Shown here piece by piece: positions 22,676-33,290 of a DNA stretch of 64,000 bases. How positions within the stretch are numbered: the first letter of the stretch is position 1; each line of letters starts with the position of its first letter. The stretch is taken from positions 669,237 to 733,236 of the forward strand of contig CACVBU010000501.1 in the NCBI GenBank assembly GCA_902728285.1, in the 5' to 3' direction. The DNA is from Clytia hemisphaerica (taxonomy: Eukaryota; Cnidaria; Hydrozoa; Leptothecata; Clytiidae). A program made the translations under genes and the position numbers. A model generated the notes under the pieces. The model was not told the DNA's origin, searched no databases, and saw nothing but the letters and a program-made list of their open reading frames with translations.

Positions 22676-25600
22676 TCATGTGGCAACCTCTGAAGACATT
22701 TTGTATTTAGCCTGTGACTTCTTTAACAATACAATGACGATAATGATGGTCATGATGACTAGCCCGATTCCTCCAAATATGATTGCGATAATGTGAGTAC
22801 TCTTTAGCCTTGTGTCGTTTCCTAAACGATAAAAGAACAGTTTAGTATGTCTTATATATTTTCTTTCGTATCTGTACTGTTATGTTGATTTTCATAAAAT
22901 GTGAAAAAAAAGAATTTTTATGTATTTCGGCCCTATTGGAACTCGAGGTCATGGTATGAGAATTATTTTAACATTTGGAATTATTTAAACTTTCATCATT
23001 TTTATTTCAAGCTTGATTCAAATGCAATATGGGTTTCAATGGGTTTGGAATGGTCATCAAAATTGAAGGTCAGAAATGGTTTATTTTGAATCTTTCTTTG
23101 ATTTCTTTCTCTTGGTTTCATTTTTTTAAATAAAATAGTATGCTATGAAACTCATATTTATTTCACTGTGACTCTGTCACTAGAGATTTTGTTAAAAATT
23201 GATTAAACAACAACTACCTTATCGGGGAAAACTTTGTCGGGGGAAATTTTCGTTGGGGGAAATTTTCGTCGGGGAAAAATATTCGTCACTTATTGGTAGT
23301 TGGTAAACGCATTAAGGCTGGGGAAAATTTTCGTCGGGGAAAAATATCACTTGGCCAAAATTTCGTCACTTTTCCCCGACGAAGTTTTCCCCGATAAGGT
23401 ATTTCCTCGGCAAGAACTTAGTTGAGCTTAGTGGCCAGACAATTGATACATGTAAAACCTTAACAATAATTAATATTTGCCAAAACGCAGCGGAATTTCG
23501 AGATCTATTCGCGTCACATAGTACTTCTCTTAAGAAAAACAATCTTTTGGGCATTCCTCGGAAATTCTTTAGGCTGTCAACTATGTATCTGAAGTATTCA
23601 AAAAGACTCACCCTTATTGTTTTCAATCTTGCCACCAACATTATTGATAATTACACTTGTTGATGGTGAAAGATTCGGATGAGCAAAGCTAGTGGACGGT
23701 TTAAGTGTTGGTGATGTGACTGATGAAGTTGAAACCTTAGCTGAGTTCGTGATCTTTTGTTTAAGTCCTGTTGTTTTAGAGGATGGTTCTGATAGGTTAG
23801 CAACTTGTGATGAAGTATGGTCACGTGACGGAGTGAGAATATGTGACGAAGAAGGGATCTTGGTAATGGTTTTTGTGGATTTCGGTTCTGTATTTATCGA
23901 GGTCGTTGATGGTGCTATTGTTGGTGTGGTAATTGCAGACGATGCTGGTTGTTCGGTAATTTTCGTTGTTGATGGATTTGAAATTGTTTTTTGTATCGGG
24001 GATTTTATGTTATTTATAGTAATCGAGAGGTAGTTGGCTGTATTAATTGTGTTGATGTTGATTGATGCACCACTGAATTTGTTATTGATTTTGAAGGATC
24101 TGGGTGTACTTTTTTGTATGTCACTGTTTCAGTGTCTGATGTAGTAATCGAGGTAGTTGGATGCACCACTGAATTTGCCACTGATTTTGAAAGATCTGGA
24201 TGTATTGTTTTGTATGTTGCCGTTTCAGTGGCTGGTGTGGTGTATGTGGATTGATTTGCGTTGTGTGTTTCTGAACTTGTTTTTTGTTTAAGATGTGACG
24301 ATTGAGTTGATGTTATTGCAGTTTGTTGAGCTGCTTCTCTGATGTATGTTGAGAGCGGTGTTGTTTCTTTGGTCGTTGGTGTTTGTTCCAATTTCATTAA
24401 TGTTTGGGTTGACGATTCCAATAATAACGATTGGATTAATGTAATGGTTGTTGAGTCCAGCGATTGAATACGCTCTGATGTTTTTGAGAAGACATTATTT
24501 GATGGAGTTGCTTGCAATGGTGTATGGTGGTCTGTCAGTTTTGATGGGAGAGTGATGGTTCCCAAAGATATAGTTTCTGATTCGGATTCCATTATCGCAG
24601 AGGATTTCTTCATATTGGATTGAGATGGCAAAATTCTCGTTGATTTGTCTATAGACTTTTCTTCATATGTGTTTGTTTGAAATGTCGATCTTATCATTTT
24701 AATGGATGTACCGATAATATTTCGATTAGATTTTATCGTGATAGACTGCGACGGCGAAATAGCAATCGATGGTGTAGAAGCGAGCACGCTTTCAAAGATA
24801 CTTTTTGTATATTTTAGCTGTTTAAAAGATACGTCCGTGACTTGAAGAGATGTCGTCGCTGTGAAATGAAAGGGTATAACTTCAATCAAAGGTGCCCTTA
24901 TAGAAGTTATAATAACTGATTCAGATTCACTGTTTATAGAAGATGCCTTTTTAGTGGATTGAGAATGTGTAATTACAGTTGATTGTGTTGCAAATTTTGT
25001 TTCCAAAGCTGCAGGTTTTGTAGATTCTAGTTGTATAGTTTTAAAAGATTCAGTTCCAGAAGATGTTATCGGGATGGGCTTAGTATGTATAATTGCAATT
25101 GGCTCTGTAGAAGTTTCTGTTTCCAAAATTCCAGTAGAAAATCCAGATTCTATGACTTTGATTGGTATTGATTTTATGATTTGAGAAGAGATCTTTGTTT
25201 CCACTTTGGGTTCAGCAGATGAAATTACAATCGGTGTTGTTATGGTAGATTTTGATTCAACGAAAGCTGTAGTTGTAGGTTGTGTGATTTGAGATGTTTT
25301 TTCTGTAAAGGATTGCTGCTCTGGTAACAATACTGTTGGTGTTTTTACCAGTTCGGTCACTGATAAGATTGACCATGTAGCAGCGGAAAATGTTTGAACT
25401 CTTAAACTTTTTGTTGCACTTATAGGATCTGCTTTTTCTGTGGATTCAGATGATTTCTCCAGGAATGTTTTTGACAGAGTTTGAAAATTTCCTGAAAATG
25501 TTTCAATTTTTAAACTTCTGGTTGTGATTATAGGATCTACTTTTTCTGTCGATTGAGATGATTTGTCCAGGAATGTTTGACTTGATACAGACGAAGGCTC

Positions 25601-26355
25601 AACTTTCAAACCTTCGGTTTTAGCAATAGGATCTGCTTTTTCTGTGAATTGAGATGGTTTAACCAGAGATGTTTTTGATAACGTTTGAATACTTGCAGAA
25701 GACTTTTCAACTTTTAAACTTTCGGTTGCAATAATAGGATCTGCTTTTTCTGTCAATTGAGATGATTTGTCCAGGAATGTTTGTCTCGTTGCAGATGATG
25801 GTTCCACTTCCAAACCTTCGGTTTTAGCAATAGGATCTGCTATTTTTGTGAATTCAGATGGTTTAACCAGAGATGTTTTTGATAACGTTTGAATACTTGC
25901 AGAAGATTTTTCAACTTTTAAACTTTTGGTTGCAATAATAGGATCTGCTTTTACCGTCGATTGAGATGACTTTAACGAAGTTTGGATAATTACAGAAGGT
26001 GTTTCAACTTTGAAATTTTCTGTTGTAGAAATAGGATCAGTTTTTTCTGTCGATTGAGATAATTTAACCAGAGATGTTTGTCTTGTTGCAGACGATTTTT
26101 CTACATGAAAGCTTTTGGTTGCAGTAATAAGATCAACTTTTTCTGCTGGTGGAGAAGATTTGATTACCAATGTGTTTGATAAAATTACTGATGGAAGATT
26201 ACTTGTAGATATTGCCATTTTTTGAATCTGGGAATCTATACTTGAAGTCAATTGATTTTCTGATGTAGACGGCGTTGTATTTAGAAGAATTGTCGACTGA
26301 GTTATACCATTGTTCGATTCCACTAAGGTTGACAGGGTAGTCAAAAGTGCTTTTT
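22676..26355 (-). CDS. Ser/Thr-rich repeat-bearing membrane mucin, partial and frame-broken
   Basis: A cell-surface mucin-like protein. The large exon is 23612-26355 (acceptor TTTCCCATTTCAG, donor GGGTGAGTC) and the last exon is 22676-22821. The last exon encodes a short stalk, one membrane helix (HIIAIIFGGIGLVIMTIIIV, then IVLL), a KKSQAK stop-transfer and a short tail. The ectodomain is almost entirely Ser/Thr/Pro/Lys. Genomic 25380-26180 codes about eight diverged repeats built on TEKADPI, then KTEGLKVEPSS or ATESLKVEKSS, then SIQT/SQTF. There is no signal peptide here, so an upstream first exon is missing or unrecognised. The frame set by the acceptor runs to a stop at 24014. The downstream frame through the donor and the membrane exon is open but offset by a 2-bp insertion near 24024-24030. 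Both outer junctions are phase 1 only if those 2 bp are removed. No homologous domain was recognised. Confidence 0.75.
23215..23401. repeat. TACCTTA-type element built from a reiterated GGGGAAAATTTTCGTC motif
   Basis: It begins TACCTTATCGGGGAAAACTT and ends AAGTTTTCCCCGATAAGGTA, a near-perfect inverted pair. Almost the whole 187-bp interior is repeats, in either orientation, of GGGGAAAATTTTCGTC variants. It lies in the intron between the two mucin exons. The same family occurs at 38077-38215. Confidence 0.85.
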
Positions 26356-26484
26356 CTGAAATGGGAAAAAATGATATGATGGAATGTTACTAAACAACAT
26401 AGCTTAAAAATAGAATACATAACTGTGCACAAGCCCTTTAAACGCTTATATGAAAGTAGGTTTTAAATAAATGCTAATTTTAAA

Positions 26485-26829
26485 TATAAGAACACCCAAA
26501 TTTATGAAGCCTTCGGATGTTCTTAACTTGGTTTTAAGCCTAATAATGTTCTTAACTTATTCTTGATATTTTGTTTGGTTATTGAAGCCTTATGTTGATA
26601 TCGCCGTTGACAAATCAAAAGGGCCAATCACAAAATTAGTGTTTGACAAAGGTATGAGTTTTTCTGTCTAGCTAGTCTTGAATTTGAGATTGGCCATTTT
26701 TGCATAGTGAGGGTCAATCTCAAAATTTATGCTCAGACAAACAGAAAAATTCTTAGTTTTCTCAGGCAATAATTTTGAGATTGGACCTTTGTCAACGGCG
26801 TTATAAAGTTTGTTCTTATGAAAAAAACA
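26485..26829. repeat. TATAAGAAC element with a nested inverted-repeat element
   Basis: Outer edges carry ATATAAGAACACCC and GTTCTTATGAAAAAAACATG, with internal ATGTTCTTAACTT words, as in the 10413-10692 family. Nested at 26602-26800 is an element starting CGCCGTTGACAAA and ending TTTGTCAACGGCG, with inner arms GGGCCAATCACAAAATTA and TAATTTTGAGATTGGACC. The open frames here are within repeat DNA. Confidence 0.6.
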
Positions 26830-27343
26830 TGCAAAGTAAAAAAAGAAAAAAACAAAGATTTGGGAGTAGACACAAAACTGTTTTAAACCTTTACAAATGC
26901 CATACAAAAGTTTCGACAAATCTCAATGTGTTACCGCGATCTTCAGGATTTAGCGGTAACTTAGTCGCTTATCTAGGCTTAGACACAACAGACTTGTAAA
27001 GATTAGGATTTAACTTAAAACGGAATTCGGCTCTTAGAAATAAACATAAAAAGTTTGTTTGCAATAAAATTTATTTTTTTGCAATTAGTATAGGAAAAAT
27101 TAAAGCAATTACTTTTTTAATTGCATTTTAGCCTATTATGAAATCAAATCTATATCAGGAGTATTGTGGAGGTCACCTTTGATGAGACGTTGCTAAATTC
27201 GTCTTGATAAACGAGATTGTCATCTCCATTAATGTTGCTCTTAGGTACAAGAATTTCGAATTTAGAACAAGCGGAATAAGAATTAAAATACTCAAAATAC
27301 CTTTTCCCAGTAGAATTTTACATAATTTCATAATTTTTGGACC
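26830..27343. other. Intergenic stretch, no supported gene
   Basis: AT-rich, no exon with splice sites that extends the mucin gene. The missing signal-peptide exon of the mucin could be here or beyond, but I could not identify one. Confidence 0.35.
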
Positions 27344-27680
27344 TACCTGGATCCGGGGGGGGAGTACTTAGGCAAATGGAGGGTACGGTATGTGCCGCCC
27401 TTAGGGTACATTTTTTGGGTTTCCAGTCCCGCTAAGGGTTGGAAAAATCAGAAAATCGAACTTCAGTCCCACTAAGGGTAGGAGAAATAGGAAAATTTCA
27501 ATTTTTTACCCCCAGAAAAGATAGAAATTTGGTCAAAACTGGTCAAATTTGTCCCGGTAAAGGTCGTAAAATTCACAAAATTTTCCTTTGTTTTCTCCTT
27601 TTTAGTCCCAGTAAGGCTCCGAGGGTCGAAAGTCGGGTGGCAACCCACCCCCCCCCCCCCCCCCCCCCCCGCGTACCTGG
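27344..27680. repeat. Inverted-repeat element with G/C homopolymer subterminal tracts
   Basis: The left end TACCTGGATCC is followed by eight G; the right end is a run of about 22 C followed by GCGTACCTGGA, a diverged inverted counterpart. The interior repeats CAGTCCC(A/G)CTAAGGGT-like words several times (27425-27480, 27605-27620). Open frames across it on both strands are non-genic. Confidence 0.5.
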
Positions 27681-27959
27681 ACTTTGTCTTGCATGAATGA
27701 AGGAAGAATATATAATGTGTATGACCTTGACTGCGATTGGTCTGGTATTTCTCTGTTTTTAACCAAACAATGTCTAATAAAATCCTATTCATTGTGACAA
27801 CTTTCTTTCTTTGTGTAAGGAGTCTTTATTTCTAAGCCATTTCTAACCATAACAAAACTAAAAGTAGAATCAGTGACGTTTTGGTAGAAAGGAAATCTTT
27901 TACAGACCCTTAAAAAAAGGGAAGTATAAANTCACGGTACTCAGAACATTTGCTTTCAG

Positions 27960-28565
27960 TTGGCCAGTGCTGTTTCTGCTGCCAATCTTTTGCCAGTTTT
28001 GTGTGAAGAAACAATTCAAGGAGGCTCTAAAGAAGAAAAATTCATCAAAAGTTGTCATAATGTGTACCAAGGGGCAAAATTTGTTATAACTCCTGACATT
28101 ACTGGTCTTGGATCATTTAGAAAATTCACTCCTTCACCCCTAGAGCTTGACCTATTCATCGCTCTTCATCCTTCTGCAGTTATCGAATCTGTATCAATGT
28201 TTTCATCCATTAAGTGTCATGGGTTTACTATTCGATCAACAAGATCAACCAGAGAAATCAAACGCCACAGCACAACTGTATGCTTGTCCACAAAACAGTA
28301 TTTTAATATTGAAAGATTTGCTTGTTTTAATACTGATGATGATGAATATTATGTTGCTTTTGGTTACTTCTATAATATTTTGCCTTCTACAAGTTTAACA
28401 CAGTTTAACACATGTTTAAGGCCTGATGAATTAGCAATGAACTTAATCACTCATGTTGAGCAATCAAAAATTTTACAAGTCATAGACATTGATACAATCA
28501 TGGAACAATGTGTATGTATGGGCTCATATATTGCTCATTTCCCCAATATTTTAGAATGTGATTAG
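27960..28565 (+). CDS. Unrecognised 3' exon, possibly from a transposon protein
   Basis: An open frame of 201 codons follows a good 3' splice site (TTTGCTTTCAG) and ends at the stop codon at 28563-28565. I do not recognise the family with confidence. Residues ~80-135 (IKCHGFTIRSTRSTREIKRH, then STTVCLSTKQYFNIERF and DDEYYVAFGYFYNI) have the alternating polar/aromatic pattern of the beta-rich C-terminal module seen in some transposon-encoded proteins (for example the KDZ group), but this is an impression. The last third has CLRPDELAMNLITHVEQS. No upstream exon was found, and one ambiguous base at 27931 lies close by. Alternatives are a host gene 3' end or a dead element fragment. Confidence 0.4.
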   Translation: MASAVSAANLLPVLCEETIQGGSKEEKFIKSCHNVYQGAKFVITPDITGLGSFRKFTPSPLELDLFIALHPSAVIESVSMFSSIKCHGFTIRSTRSTREIKRHSTTVCLSTKQYFNIERFACFNTDDDEYYVAFGYFYNILPSTSLTQFNTCLRPDELAMNLITHVEQSKILQVIDIDTIMEQCVCMGSYIAHFPNILECD

Positions 28566-29192
28566 ATTGGTCTTCATTTTATGTTGTTCATTTTAAATTC
28601 TTTATTTTTGCTCGAAATTCCATTGAATCTGATTGTCTGATTGAAAAATTTTTGTCTTGGAAATTTTGATTGTCTCTCAGGTTATTAATGTACTAAATTA
28701 ACACAATAATGACCGGTTAGTGAGGGCTGTACTGAGAAATATTTTCAGTACAGCCCGAAAAAACCGATCATTTTTGTATTTGTTAACTGTTTCCTTCAGC
28801 TTCGATTGATTTTTAGCGCTTTATCCAGGAAAAATTGCGAAATAAAGCGAAAAAAAACAAGGGCAAAGAGATCAAAAATTGTTTTATTTTCTGAAACAAA
28901 AAAGGAGAAAAATGATGTAAACGCATTGTTCATTTTCCTTTGAAAAAGTGACGTCACAATGAATTTTCCTACTAATGACGGGTAACTCTGGGCAGTGTAG
29001 GCCCGTCGTCATGCGAAAAGAACCAATTGCATTGCGCAAAAAGCCGTGTAGCCTGCTTTGAAAAAGTAACCGGTTAACAATAGAAGAATTTAGTAATGAA
29101 AGATTAAAAATTATTCATATAATAAAAAGTGGTTTATCTTGAGCATTGTTTGACGTACTATAAGGATAATAGTTATTTTAACTTATATAGTG
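28566..29192. other. Intergenic; hairpin at 28724-28756
   Basis: GGCTGTACTGA and its partner CAGTACAGCC pair across AGAAATATTTT, just inside a GACCGGTTAGTG word. A related TAACCGGTT lies at about 29069. This may be one decayed inverted-repeat element. No gene seen. Confidence 0.4.
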
Positions 29193-29415
29193 TATGTGCC
29201 CGTTGGCAAATTATGATACATAATTTTTGCTTAGATTACAATAGTTCCTCAGCATTTAGGTAAGATGACATATGCATACACTCTCAGTTAAAAAATCTTT
29301 AATATTCACTATGTGCCCGTTGGCAAATTATGATACATAATTTTTGCTTAGATTACAATAGTTCCTCAGCGTTAAGGTAAGATGGCATCTGCATACACTC
29401 TCAGTTAAAAAATTG
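29193..29415. repeat. Direct tandem duplication, period 117 bp
   Basis: Two copies start TATGTGCCCGTTGGCAAATT and run through TAGATTACAATAGTTCCTCA to CATACACTCTCAGTTAAAAA. They differ at only a few positions, so the duplication is recent. Confidence 0.85.
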
Positions 29416-29689
29416 AAAATGATAGAATGTAGATTATTTAATCAGGATGAACCTCGATACTGTTTAGTTGAAGTGTCTAGACATTCGGGTCAAACTATAT
29501 GGCTATCTTTATATCTTAATGTCCTATAGGGATGATTAAAGGCTTTGTTTTCAAATAAGTTTGACTCTGTTTGTTTCCTCATCAATGTTGAATTACATTT
29601 GAATTTCGATAGGATGGGGATAAGAAAAGCAACGATCAATATGAACACCTTATATAAAAACAAGGCCACTTGATATTATTTAATTTTCA

Positions 29690-29790
29690 TATAGTCTCCT
29701 GTGCATGGTTTACACAGGTAATTAATTGATTTTTTCATTATAATTGTGTATGATTATTTTTTATAGTCTCCTGTGCATGGTTAACACAGG
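29690..29790. repeat. Duplicated CCTGTGCATGGTTNACACAGG hairpin
   Basis: TATAGTCTCCTGTGCATGGT followed by TTACACAGG or TAACACAGG occurs at about 29692 and again about 71 bases later. In each, CCTGTG pairs with CACAGG around a short loop. Spacing and orientation are direct. Confidence 0.7.
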
Positions 29791-30035
29791 TTTGGTTAGA
29801 CAGCCGTTCATCGTTAAGTATACAATACCTAAGTTAAGTATATAGTAAACTGATCTGTTAGTGATAAGGCTATCAGAATTTCAATATATTTTCAGGTTAG
29901 TTTTTATTAGATCCTAGACTTAACCTCATAACTCCTAAGCTGAGCTTTTAACGTCTTATGTTAATATATGATACTCTTCCTATCACTCGCAACAATAAGC
30001 CCCAAGACTTCTGTAATGTATGTTATTATTATTTT
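29791..30035. other. Intergenic, nothing recognised
   Basis: AT-rich, no open frame or repeat that I can support. Confidence 0.4.
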
Positions 30036-30207
30036 ACACCCCTGTCTCACAGCCCCAGAAAAACTCTTTTCTTCAGTGGGATAAAAATTCCTATTGAAGT
30101 CCCGATGAAGTCTCGATGGGGATAGAAATTATATTGTTCTAAGGTTTAAAAATACAGTGGGGATGGTTTTGGAGTGCAATTTTCCAGTGGGTCTGTGACA
30201 CGGGTGT
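30036..30207. repeat. ACACCCCTGTCTCACAG inverted-repeat element, complete copy
   Basis: It begins ACACCCCTGTCTCACAGCCC and ends GGTCTGTGACACGGGTGT. The interior reiterates CAGTGGG/TCCC(A/G)NTGAAG-like words. The window's first 135 bases carry one end of another copy. Confidence 0.72.
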
Positions 30208-30548
30208 TATTTTTGTATTTTCCCAAAGCGATTCTTTAAAACGATCATTTTATACCTTTCAGAATAATATATAATTAATTTCATTATCTCAAGTCGATTA
30301 TACAATAATGATGTATATTATCTTGGATGTCACAAAGATGATTTCAAAAAGATACGTAACACATTACTCTCTTTTTCTCTATAAAGAAACTTTGTCAGCT
30401 TAATACCCTATTTTTAATAATTCGACCCTTGATTTGCTTAAAATTCTGTCATCCCAGGCTCATGATTGCTCTTTTATTGTTCTCAATTTTTACCACCATT
30501 GTTCTTGTAAAATATTTGCTAATAAATGAATTATTTAATTTTTTACAG

Positions 30549-31110
30549 ATACCTTATTGGAAAACAATTACTAGATGACAAAATGACTCAAATGGATGTA
30601 AAGAATCGTAAGTGGCCTTAAATCCAATTATTTTATACTCTATTACTTAAATTTTCATCTTACGATCTATCTCTGAAATGGAGTGCAAGGCTGAAAGCCA
30701 CATGAATATGGTTCATCCTATAAAAGGAAGTTCATTCTATGGTGGGGCCTATCTTGAAGTGAAGGTGGTTGAACAAAATGTTTTTGGCATATTGATGTAA
30801 CTGTCTTACGATCTAAATAGAAATACTCTACTCACTCGTGGGAGTTTAATGCTAGTATTTAGTTTAGTATTTTGTATCTACTTACTTAATTATATTTGTC
30901 TTTTTTTATTTTACAGTTCGGATGCTCGAATCGAGGAAAGATTGCTGCTACATTTCGGAGTACCATTGCTTGTGGAGATCAAGTCAAAAATTCTATGATT
31001 TCTTTCTATACAAAAAGTGTAAATCGAATTATTTCGAAATCGTATTTATTATAGCAATTATAGTTTTAGTTTGTTGTAGTTTGAAAAGTTGTCCTAATGT
31101 AATACTGTAA
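30549..31110 (+). CDS. 3' end of an unrecognised gene with a C-terminal hydrophobic segment
   Basis: Two exons with good splice sites: 30549-30607 (acceptor TTTTTTACAG, donor GTAAGT) and 30917-31110 (acceptor TTTATTTTACAG), ending in TAA. Only one phase is open through the first exon, and it is the phase that continues in the second. The 82 or so residues include DDKMTQMDVKN, a basic, cysteine-dotted stretch (ESRKDCCYISEYHCLWRSSQ) and near the end a hydrophobic helix (FEIVFIIAIIVLVCCSL) followed by a nine-residue tail. That fits a tail-anchored or single-pass membrane protein. AATAAA signals occur at 31157 and 31175. Upstream exons were not found, and the family is unknown. Confidence 0.45.
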
Positions 31111-31156
31111 TGTATATTGTGCATGCTATATACGCTGGATGATAACTTTAATAAGT

Positions 31157-31180
31157 AATAAATACATTTAATTGAATAAA
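31157..31180 (+). promoter_or_regulatory. Candidate polyadenylation signals
   Basis: Two AATAAA hexamers, at 31157-31162 and 31175-31180, lie 47 and 65 bases after the stop codon at 31110, in the right place for the 3' end of the gene fragment above. Confidence 0.4.
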
Positions 31181-32938
31181 TAATAATTGTCTATGTTTTC
31201 TAATATTATGCATTTTTTTATTATTTTCCGAAAACTCGAGGGTTCGAGTGCCCTGAAACGTGTTTAAATATTTGTTGTCTGTTCTTAATTCTAAACAAAT
31301 CATGTCTTGTTGATCGAACATTTTAGACTGAAATTATATACTTTGGATTATCGCTGTATAGAAAGTACTGTTTGATTAATTTTAATTCACTTTTATATTC
31401 TTTCTAGGAAAATTAATAATAAATAACAACGATTAAATTGAATTTGGCATACTATGTTACGTTATGTTAAAGTATATTACAGTACACAAGATGGCAAAGT
31501 GGCTAAAAGGTATACATGAACTATTTTTTTAATTTACGGTGTCAAACTGTTTCAACCCAAGATATTGGAGAAGGTACTTTTTCTTAAAGACAACAATAGT
31601 ACTACATACCATGTACAATTTTTTTTTAGAATCAACTCCAATTTTTGAGTCAGCCCCGGGGACGCTTTAGCCATGTAGCTCTTTTTCTGAAAATTTTTTT
31701 TTGGCGCCCTTGATAGTATACCATATTTTTATGCTCATTGGGTCAAGAGTTATGGCTTGTTATTGTCAGATTATCTAACACGTTTTAACTTAAAGAAAAC
31801 AAATTATTATTTGAGGGCTCGAGCCTTAGCAAGTTTGTTGATTATATAGAAAAATATGTAGCGAACGTTCAATTAGAACCAATTTTGATTTTGAAAGGTT
31901 GTAAATTACATCACTATGTGACTTGAGAGCATAGTACATGGGAAGGAGCTAATTAAATGCGTTGGTATTTAATATTATAATCACAGTGTCGCAACTGTTG
32001 GGTCTAGCTGCATGATTCAGTCGGCAAGTTATACGGGTTTGGGCCAAATCTCCAACTCTTGCGGAAAAAAACACCATCTATTGCAGAGCCATTCCTAGAA
32101 GAGAATTTAACCAGTAACTTCCCGAACAGCTCGCGAAAAACTCCCTTCGTCCCTCACAGCACAAACATATCATGCTTAATTTTTTTTTTTTTTTTTTTTT
32201 TTAATTAAAATCATGCTTAAATCGCTTAAAATCGTTACTATTAGTTCATGCGGTAAACGTTGTTTCGTAGCCTATACTAGATGTCGCCTGCGTTTTTTCT
32301 GCAATTAACGTCTATTTCACTTTGCGACTTTTTCGAATGTTTATAACTTAGGTTTTGGGCTTAGTAGATTTAGAACGCCATGGGCTCCGAACATTAGATT
32401 CTTTGACGTCACTTTAAACGTTTGAAGCTCTTGCAGTAGGGAAAATCGAAGTTGCTTCTGGACTCTTGAAAGGTTTCGTTTGTGGAACTCGCCAAGAAAC
32501 CAGATGAAAAATCCCGGTTTTCAGTGACTGTTTATCGATTTTTTTCAATTTTTACGCTTCACGGGTGCTGAACCCGACTGAAGACATCGACATAAAAAAG
32601 GCGCACTGTGGGCGGCCGCCAATACGCCATCAGAAAACTTGCGATGCGCGCGCATTCGACTTCTAAAATCGGAAATCAAAGTAGAATACAAAATGGTTGG
32701 TCGTTTTGGAAGGTTATTGTTTGTGGAGCTCTTTGGTAACGTTGAAGTTTGACATTTTCAAAGTTTTTTGACGTGTCACAAAGCAACCATAAGATGATGA
32801 TAGGTTTATTTATTGCACTACAGACTGACCTACCAAATAAAGTTTCTAGAAAAAAAAAAACATTTAGGACAGAATTTTGCTTACTTTGTGAGACAATTTG
32901 TGGCTCGCTTTTGGAAAATTTTCTAAGTCTTTAGCTAT
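31181..32938. other. Intergenic; contains a tail-only insertion at 32169-32220
   Basis: No supported gene. At 32169-32179 and 32210-32220 an 11-bp direct repeat (ATCATGCTTAA) flanks a run of about 22 T followed by AATTAAA. This is the shape left by a retrotransposition event, on the minus strand, that copied little more than a poly(A) tail. The rest is moderately AT-rich unique-looking DNA. Confidence 0.5.
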
Positions 32939-33290
32939 TTGTGCACATAAAAAATGCACACTTCAGTTTGAAAAATTTTTACACACTAGAGAAATTGCAC
33001 ATTAATTTTTTTATGTGCACACTAAAAATGCACACTTGATGTTGTGCACAGTAAAATTGCACACCTGATTTTGTGCACAGTAAAATTGCACATTCAACTC
33101 TTTACGCACAGTAAAGTTGCACATTTAACTTTTTTTGCACACTAAAATTGCACATTTAAATACAAATGTCTGAAGTGTGCATTCTTTTTGCACAGTTAAA
33201 TATTTACTTGCACAGTTAAATATTTACTTGCACACTAGATTGCTCACTTGCACATTGTCTGCACAGTTGCTGCACAGTTAATTTTTTCTT
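32939..33290. repeat. Reiterated GCACA(G/C)TAAAATT motif array
   Basis: The words GTGCACA, GCACAGTAAAATTGCACA and GCACACTAAAATTGCACA recur more than ten times at irregular 20-30 bp spacing. An exact 20-bp tandem (TTGCACAGTTAAATATTTAC) is at about 33195-33230. GTGCAC is itself palindromic. The right edge reads TTCTTAAGGGTATAC, reminiscent of the TACCTTA-type ends, but no matching left edge was found. Confidence 0.7.

Noticed and set aside
23692..24033. 113-codon plus-strand frame rich in Val/Asp
   Set aside because: Antisense shadow of the Ser/Thr-rich mucin exon; the minus strand has splice sites and matching phase, the plus strand has none.
26199..26432. Hydrophobic N-terminus (MYSIFKLCCLV...) as the mucin signal peptide
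   Set aside because: It runs through the acceptor into the wrong frame; splicing it would need an intron of about 35 nt and gives a stop codon.
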